A stretch of 64,000 nt of DNA from UBA11606 sp964504305. GTDB taxonomy: Bacteria; Actinomycetota; Acidimicrobiia; Acidimicrobiales; Aldehydirespiratoraceae. The stretch covers positions 79,413 through 143,412 of the forward strand of contig CAZDEB010000010.1 of assembly GCA_964504305.1 (NCBI GenBank), read 5' to 3'. How positions within the stretch are numbered: position 1 is the stretch's first letter; the number at the start of each line of letters is the position of its first letter. A model generated the notes under the pieces. That model was not told the DNA's origin and ran no database searches. It saw nothing but the letters and a program-made list of their open reading frames with translations. This document shows, piece by piece, positions 59,623 to 64,000 of this stretch. Made by a program: the position numbers and the translations under genes.

Positions 59623-61011
59623 CTACTCGGTCTCGGTCCCAGCGTCGTCGTCTGGGCCACGCATATCGCGGTAGTCGCGGGCGCCGCCCTCCTCTGGCTC
59701 GATCTCGAGGTACAGACCTTCGATAGCAACGACTCGCACCGGATCGCCCTTGGCAATGGGTGTGGTTCGATTGACCCGTGCTTTCCACGGCGCCCCATCA
59801 ATCATGACGACCCCTTCTTTGTGGATGTCGTCGGCGGCCTCGCCCATGAACCCGATCATCCATTCGCGGCCGATCGTGGGGGTACCGAAACGGGTGCGGA
59901 TCATGGCCGGCATGCCCGAGATCATCGACACCGAGATACCCAAGATGCCGGCCAACAATGTGATCCAAGAAATCGTGATGCCATCGAACAAGAACAACGA
60001 TCCGATGACCAAACACACCGTGGCAATCACCGACCAAAGCTGAGGAACGCCAGTCTGGACATCGATCGCGTATCCGACCATGGCGATGATCAGCAGCGCC
60101 AGCGCCCAGCCTTGGGTGGGCAGGACCCCGAGCCCGTAGCTACCCAGAATGAAAGAAACGGCGCCGACCACACCGGCGATACCAATGCCGGCGGTGTAGA
60201 GCTCGAAGATCAACAAAGCGGCGCCGATCAAGAACAACAGATAGGCCATTGCCGGGCTGGCGAACGTGTGCATCCAACCGTCGAACACCGACAACTTGGA
60301 GAAACGCACCGGTGATACCGGCACCCTCACGGCTTCGTCTCCACTGGTATCGATCGTGGTCTCGAAACCGGGCAGATCCAAGGCGAAGAAACCCAACGTG
60401 GGCGAGTCGCGATCGGCCAAGCCGAGTTCGAGCACGCTGTCTTCGTCGACCGTGCCGTCACGCAACGCGTCGGCGACTTCGACGAACGCGGGCGGAAACA
60501 ATGCGTCGTCGATGACCAGGTCGCCGGTGTTGCCGAATTCGGCACCGACGGCAACCGCGAGCTGGTCGGTGGTGGCCATGAGCTGCGCCACCCGCCCGTG
60601 GGCTTTGGCGCCAGACGGACCGATCCAGGCGTAGACAGGGATCTCGGCGCCGTGGATGCGTTCGGCCAACTCGACGAGGCGGGCGTCGTCGACCACCGAA
60701 CGGGTGCTGTTGACCTGGAAGATCAATCCTCCGGAACCGGCGTTTTCGCTACGGGTGATCGAACGCTCGATGTAGTCGGCCACGATCCCGTCGAGAAAGC
60801 CAGAGATCTGGACAACATCAAACACCAACGGCTCTACCGCGCTGTCGCCCTCCGAGGCGGTGCCGTCGGCGGGATCGGCGGCGCGCGCCGGCGACATCGT
60901 GCTGAGTAGCCCAAGAAGAACAGCAGCGAACGCCACCGATAGAGTTAGCCGGCGTCGAACGGTCGGCCGCTTGGGCGAGGAGGGAAATGCATCCCAAAGA
61001 TTTCTTCGCAT
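59623..61011 (-). CDS. NfeD-like membrane protein with ClpP-like domain
   Basis: This 462-residue protein has a signal peptide (about 20-45), a ClpP/enoyl-CoA hydratase-like domain outside ('IFQVNSTRSVVDDARLVELAERI'), then four to five membrane helices (from about 255) and a C-terminal NfeD OB-fold ('GVVMIDGAPWKARVN'). At the serine site it reads 'GPSGAKAHGRVAQ' where proteases have a G-x-x-AASAG motif, so the catalytic Ser seems lost. The role is probably membrane quality control. Its ATG lies inside the divergent ATPase gene (25-base overlap). Confidence 0.85.
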   Translation of the reverse strand: MRRNLWDAFPSSPKRPTVRRRLTLSVAFAAVLLGLLSTMSPARAADPADGTASEGDSAVEPLVFDVVQISGFLDGIVADYIERSITRSENAGSGGLIFQVNSTRSVVDDARLVELAERIHGAEIPVYAWIGPSGAKAHGRVAQLMATTDQLAVAVGAEFGNTGDLVIDDALFPPAFVEVADALRDGTVDEDSVLELGLADRDSPTLGFFALDLPGFETTIDTSGDEAVRVPVSPVRFSKLSVFDGWMHTFASPAMAYLLFLIGAALLIFELYTAGIGIAGVVGAVSFILGSYGLGVLPTQGWALALLIIAMVGYAIDVQTGVPQLWSVIATVCLVIGSLFLFDGITISWITLLAGILGISVSMISGMPAMIRTRFGTPTIGREWMIGFMGEAADDIHKEGVVMIDGAPWKARVNRTTPIAKGDPVRVVAIEGLYLEIEPEEGGARDYRDMRGPDDDAGTETE

Positions 61012-61925
61012 CGTCGCGAGTCCTGATCGTGGCGGGGAAAGGCGGAGTAGGCAAGACGGTGACCGCGGCGGCGATGGCTACGGCTGCGTCTCGCACCGGC
61101 CGATCGGTCCTCCTTGTGGAAGTGGCCGGGCGGTCGGCTTCGGCACCAATGTTCGGCACCGACGCCCAAGGCTACGAGCAACACACTGCGGTTCACGAGG
61201 CGGAGGGACGGGGATCTGTAGAACTTCGTTCGATTACCCCCGACCAAGCGCTGGTCGAATGGCTGTCTGGTCATGGCTTCAACCGGCTGGTTAGTCGCAT
61301 GGCCAAATCCGGCCTGCTCGAAGTAGTAGCCACGGCCACCCCTGGCATCAAAGATTTGCTGGTGCTCGGGCGAATCAAGGCCCTCGAGCAGGAAGGGGTT
61401 GCCGACCTCATCATCGTCGACGCGCCGGCCGCCGGCCATGCTCTCGGATTCCTTCGCAGCCCGGCCGGGGTGCGCGACACGGCCCGCACCGGGACAATCC
61501 ACCGTCAGGCCGTCGAGGCGCTCGAGATGATCAGCGACCCTTCACGCTGCCAGGTAATCCTCGCCACGATCCCCGAAGAAACACCGATCAACGAACTGAT
61601 CGAGACCTCGTACGCGATCGAAGACGAAGCAGGCGTCAAACTCGGACCAGTAGTGGTCAACGGCATCCTTCCCGACATCGCCGACCTCGCAGTGCCCGAG
61701 GCACACGATCCGACCAGCGAACTTCACGACCTGCAGACGGCCGCGGCGTTTCGGCTCGGCCGCCAACAACTCCAAGCCTCACAACTCGAACGGCTCGCCG
61801 CCGAGCTGCCGCTGGCCCAGCTTCGGATGCCTCAGCTATTCGGCACGCAGATCACACCTCACGAACTCGACACGTTGGCCACCACTTTGCTCGCCGAGAT
61901 CGACCGGCTGCCGGAGCCACGATGA
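60987..61925 (+). CDS. ArsA/Get3-like ATPase, first of a pair
   Basis: This 312-residue deviant-Walker ATPase has 'GKGGVGKT' at 17-24 and 'VDAPAAGHALGFL' (switch II). It resembles Rv3679/Rv3680 of M. tuberculosis, a Get3-like pair. The GAGGAGGGAA ribosome site is strong. The stop overlaps the second ATPase start (ATGA), so the two proteins probably form a complex. No TRC40-type CxxC zinc motif is seen. Confidence 0.9.
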   Translation: MHPKDFFASSRVLIVAGKGGVGKTVTAAAMATAASRTGRSVLLVEVAGRSASAPMFGTDAQGYEQHTAVHEAEGRGSVELRSITPDQALVEWLSGHGFNRLVSRMAKSGLLEVVATATPGIKDLLVLGRIKALEQEGVADLIIVDAPAAGHALGFLRSPAGVRDTARTGTIHRQAVEALEMISDPSRCQVILATIPEETPINELIETSYAIEDEAGVKLGPVVVNGILPDIADLAVPEAHDPTSELHDLQTAAAFRLGRQQLQASQLERLAAELPLAQLRMPQLFGTQITPHELDTLATTLLAEIDRLPEPR

Positions 61926-63001
61926 ACAGCTACGCCGATCTGCTCGCCCGAAGCAAAGTGGTGATCTGTTGTGGCACCGGCGGTGTGGGCAAAACCACCA
62001 CGTCAGCAGCAACCGCGGTCGCCGCTGCTCGCGCCGGGCGGCGCGCCGTGGTGGTCACAATCGACCCGGCCAAACGTCTCGCCGATGCCCTCGGACTGGA
62101 CGCCCTCGACAACTCTCCCACCGTTATCGACGGCCCTTGGGACGGCACGCTCGCGGCGCTCATGCTCGACACCAAATCGACGTTTGACGAGGTGGTGCGA
62201 CGCCACGCCACCGACGACAAACAAGCCGAACGAATCCTCTCGAACCGCTTCTATCGCAACATCTCGGGCACGCTTTCGGGCACTCAAGACTACATGGCGG
62301 TCGAAAAGTTGGCCGAGTTGTACGACAGCGACGAGTGGGACGTCGTCATCGTCGACACGCCTCCCACCCGCGATGCACTCGCCTTTCTCGAAGCACCCAA
62401 GCTGCTGGCCCGGTTGCTAGACAACCCGATCTACAAGATCGTCACCGCATCCAACCGTGGCGTGCTGCGAGCGGCCAACAAAGCGGCCCAAACGGTGTTG
62501 CGCCAACTAGCCCGGGTGGTCGGGGCCAACGTAGTCGACGAAGCCGTCGCGTTTTTCCAAGCGTTCGAAGGGATGGAAGAAGGTTTTCGCAGCCGAGCAA
62601 TGGCCACCCTCGAACTCATGAGCGACGACCGAACCGCGTTTGTGTTGGTTGCCTCGCCGCGTGGCGACACCTTGCTCGAGGCTCGTTACTTTCTCGAACG
62701 GATCCGCAACGCCGACCTCGACGTCGCCGCGGTTGTGATCAACCGGATGCTGCCGTCGGTTTCGACCAGCGCCGAACGAGCAGCTCAACTCCTCAACGAA
62801 GCCGAAGGCGCCACAAACCGCGCCGCCGCCCAGGCGCTGGCCGACCTCACCGCGGCATCAACCGACGACCATGCCCGAGTCGACGAACTGCGAGAAGTCG
62901 CACCCGACGCACTGATGGTCAGAGTGCCGCTGCTAGCCGACGATGTTCACGACCTCGACGGCCTCGCCGACATCGCCGACCGGCTAACTAGTACCGCCTG
63001 A
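61922..63001 (+). CDS. ArsA/Get3-like ATPase, second of a pair
   Basis: This 359-residue ATPase has 'GTGGVGKTT' (18-26), with Thr in place of the signature Lys of the deviant Walker motif, 'VVTIDPAKRLADALGL' and 'VIVDTPPTRDALAFLEAPKLL' (switch II). It overlaps the first ATPase gene by four bases. The pattern of one canonical and one altered partner suggests a heterodimer. Substrate (anion, tail-anchored protein or other) is unknown. Confidence 0.9.
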   Translation: MNSYADLLARSKVVICCGTGGVGKTTTSAATAVAAARAGRRAVVVTIDPAKRLADALGLDALDNSPTVIDGPWDGTLAALMLDTKSTFDEVVRRHATDDKQAERILSNRFYRNISGTLSGTQDYMAVEKLAELYDSDEWDVVIVDTPPTRDALAFLEAPKLLARLLDNPIYKIVTASNRGVLRAANKAAQTVLRQLARVVGANVVDEAVAFFQAFEGMEEGFRSRAMATLELMSDDRTAFVLVASPRGDTLLEARYFLERIRNADLDVAAVVINRMLPSVSTSAERAAQLLNEAEGATNRAAAQALADLTAASTDDHARVDELREVAPDALMVRVPLLADDVHDLDGLADIADRLTSTA

Positions 63002-63028
63002 TTGGGCTTGATTGGGCCTGATTGGGCC

Positions 63029-63379
63029 CTATGACGGGTCTTGATCGAGAGCGCTGACGGCCTCGTCGAGGGCCTCGCACACCGGCACGATCCGGTTGAA
63101 CCCGGTGGTGTGCAGCAGCCGGGTGATAACCGCTCGATCACAAAACACTGCAATGCGACCCTCGTTCTCGCGAACCTTACGGATCCCGCCGATAAGTGCA
63201 CCCAGCCCGGCCGAGTCCATGAATTGCACGCCGCCCAGATTCACAATCAACCGGCTCTCGCCGCCAAGCTCAGCGAACGCTTCGCGAAATTGAGCCACCG
63301 AATACGCGTCGAGCTCGCCTTCGGGGCAAAGCTGCACGAAGTCGGCATCATCGGATCGGTCCACACGAATTTCCAGCAC
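63029..63379 (-). CDS. Anti-sigma factor antagonist (STAS domain)
   Basis: This 116-residue STAS protein has the phospho-site 'GVQFMDSAGLGALIGG'. The GTG at 63379 is chosen because TACGAT lies six bases upstream and it gives the normal family start 'LEIRVDRSDDADF'; a TTG further out at 63427 is rejected. A second such protein is at 26450-26803. No kinase gene is next to this one. It faces a lone receiver-domain gene. Confidence 0.9.
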   Translation of the reverse strand: MLEIRVDRSDDADFVQLCPEGELDAYSVAQFREAFAELGGESRLIVNLGGVQFMDSAGLGALIGGIRKVRENEGRIAVFCDRAVITRLLHTTGFNRIVPVCEALDEAVSALDQDPS

Positions 63380-63385
63380 CGCCGC

Positions 63386-63391
63386 ATCGTA
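63386..63391 (-). promoter_or_regulatory. -10 element TACGAT of the second STAS gene, leaderless
   Basis: TACGAT on the minus strand is followed by exactly six bases and the GTG at 63379. Confidence 0.6.
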
Positions 63392-63452
63392 ACCGTCGCG
63401 CGGGGGCCTGAACACGCGGGAGCACAACGTGGGGCCGTTGGCGGGCGACGTG

Positions 63453-63458
63453 TAACAT
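63453..63458 (+). promoter_or_regulatory. -10 element TAACAT of the receiver-domain gene
   Basis: TAACAT is followed by seven bases and the GTG at 63466. Confidence 0.45.
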
Positions 63459-63465
63459 CCAAACC

Positions 63466-63846
63466 GTGACCAACATCCTCCTCGCGACCGACTCCGACGC
63501 CCTCGCCGACGAGATCGAAGCGGCCGTCGCCGGCACTCACATCCTTCACCGAGTGCGGGCTGGCGTCGACGTTGTACCCGCTGTCGAACAGGTCGACCCG
63601 GCGCTCGTCATGCTCGATTTGCAGATCGGAAACATGGGTGGCGTCGCAGCCTGCATCGCCGTTCGCCAGCGAGAAGAGGTGGGCGACATCGACGAGCAGC
63701 AAATCATTCTGCTGCTCGACCGCGACGTCGACGTGTTCATCGCCCAAGAAGCCGGCGCCGATTCGTGGCTCATCAAACCGCTCGAACCTTTTGCCACGCT
63801 CCGAGCCATCGAAGCCGCACTTTCTGAGGAGCCGTCGCCGGCCTGA
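63466..63846 (+). CDS. Stand-alone response regulator receiver domain
   Basis: This 126-residue CheY-like protein has the acceptor Asp in 'PALVMLDLQIGNMGG' and the Lys in 'SWLIKPLEPFATLRAIEAAL', but no output domain. The N-terminal acidic pair is replaced by 'TDSDALADE'. It lies beside a STAS gene, so a phospho-relay to sigma-factor control is possible. No histidine kinase gene is nearby. Confidence 0.85.
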   Translation: MTNILLATDSDALADEIEAAVAGTHILHRVRAGVDVVPAVEQVDPALVMLDLQIGNMGGVAACIAVRQREEVGDIDEQQIILLLDRDVDVFIAQEAGADSWLIKPLEPFATLRAIEAALSEEPSPA

Positions 63847-63872
63847 GCCGATACCCTTTCGGTTCTGCAACA

Positions 63873-63949
63873 CGGGCAGTGGCGCAGGTTGGTAGCGCGC
63901 CTCGTTCGGGACGAGGAGGTCGTGGGTTCAAATCCCGCCTGCCCGACCA
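63873..63949 (+). tRNA. tRNA-Pro (anticodon CGG)
   Basis: A 77-base cloverleaf: acceptor CGGGCAG pairs with CTGCCCG, anticodon stem CCTCG/CGAGG with loop TTCGGGA, T-arm CGTGGG-TTCAAAT-CCCGC and encoded ACCA end. C at position 1 is typical of tRNA-Pro. Anticodon CGG reads the proline codon CCG. Confidence 0.96.
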
Positions 63950-63972
63950 ATGTGATGTGTCAGGACATCGGA

Positions 63973-64000
63973 AACCCTCGAACCTGCGGGTTCGGGGGTT
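63973..64000 (+). terminator. Hairpin terminator after tRNA-Pro
   Basis: AACCCTCGAACC (63973-63984) pairs with GGTTCGGGGGTT (63989-64000) around a four-base loop, with one G-T wobble. It lies 23 bases after the tRNA. Any T-run would be beyond the window edge. Confidence 0.75.

Overview
The window comes from a high-GC actinobacterium, most likely a deep-branching class such as the Acidimicrobiia. This placement is inferred from gene content and gene order, not from a marker-gene tree. The main signs are a WhiB regulator, a SigH/RsrA-type sigma and anti-sigma pair, a GlnR-like orphan regulator, a Lys-tailed topoisomerase I, and gene order parallel to the Mycobacterium tuberculosis blocks clpC1-lysS-coaX-panC-fol-hpt-tilS, topA-holB, the DEAH-helicase/tad neighbourhood and Rv3679-Rv3680/whiB4. 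No rRNA, insertion sequence, prophage or CRISPR array is visible. No stretch longer than about 230 bases lacks a gene.

Layout. 1-18.6 kb: a secreted beta-propeller protein (cut by the window edge), clpC, a polyprenyl synthase, coaX-lysS, an M20 peptidase and a thiolase. Next comes a long, tightly coupled leftward cluster for folate and pantothenate: folE, folP, a phosphatase-like protein, folB, folK and a DUF2520-PanC fusion, preceded by tilS, hpt, a zinc metalloprotease and the SigH/RsrA-like pair. 18.6-26.8 kb: tRNA-Thr, an MFS-tmk-holB operon, topA, nhaA and an anti-sigma/STAS switch. 26.9-37.3 kb: a DEAH helicase, an HD-GYP membrane protein and a GMC oxidoreductase, converging on a six-gene tad (Flp pilus/secretion) operon, with a HAD phosphatase beyond it. 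37.3-42.9 kb: tRNA-Sec, an RpoD-family sigma factor, nadE, a CopG/MazF toxin-antitoxin pair, a membrane-anchored PEBP-like protein and the debris of a GGDEF-EAL gene. 42.9-46.2 kb: a nitrogen block of glnII, glnA and a GlnR-like regulator. 46.2-53.1 kb: ridA, a shortened xanthine-dehydrogenase-like fusion, a Tat lipoprotein, erpA and mrp (iron-sulfur assembly), a GGDEF protein with a degenerate EAL domain, and fxsA. 53.1-64 kb: selA-selB (which with the tRNA-Sec form a selenocysteine machinery), whiB, a large STAND/SARP regulator, an NfeD-like protein, a pair of ArsA/Get3-like ATPases, a STAS protein, a lone receiver domain and tRNA-Pro.

The strongest window-wide pattern is regulatory. At least 13 start codons lie exactly six bases after a TANNNT hexamer, and six more lie seven bases after one. 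This is the architecture expected of leaderless transcripts. It fixes several start codons and supports two very small genes (26 and 43 codons). Other points of interest are the DUF2520-PanC fusion (a candidate missing ketopantoate reductase), the dead-looking phosphatase inside the folate operon, the inside-out HD-GYP protein, the xanthine-dehydrogenase-like fusion without its catalytic Glu motif, and an 11-bp periodic repeat between the two glutamine synthetase genes.
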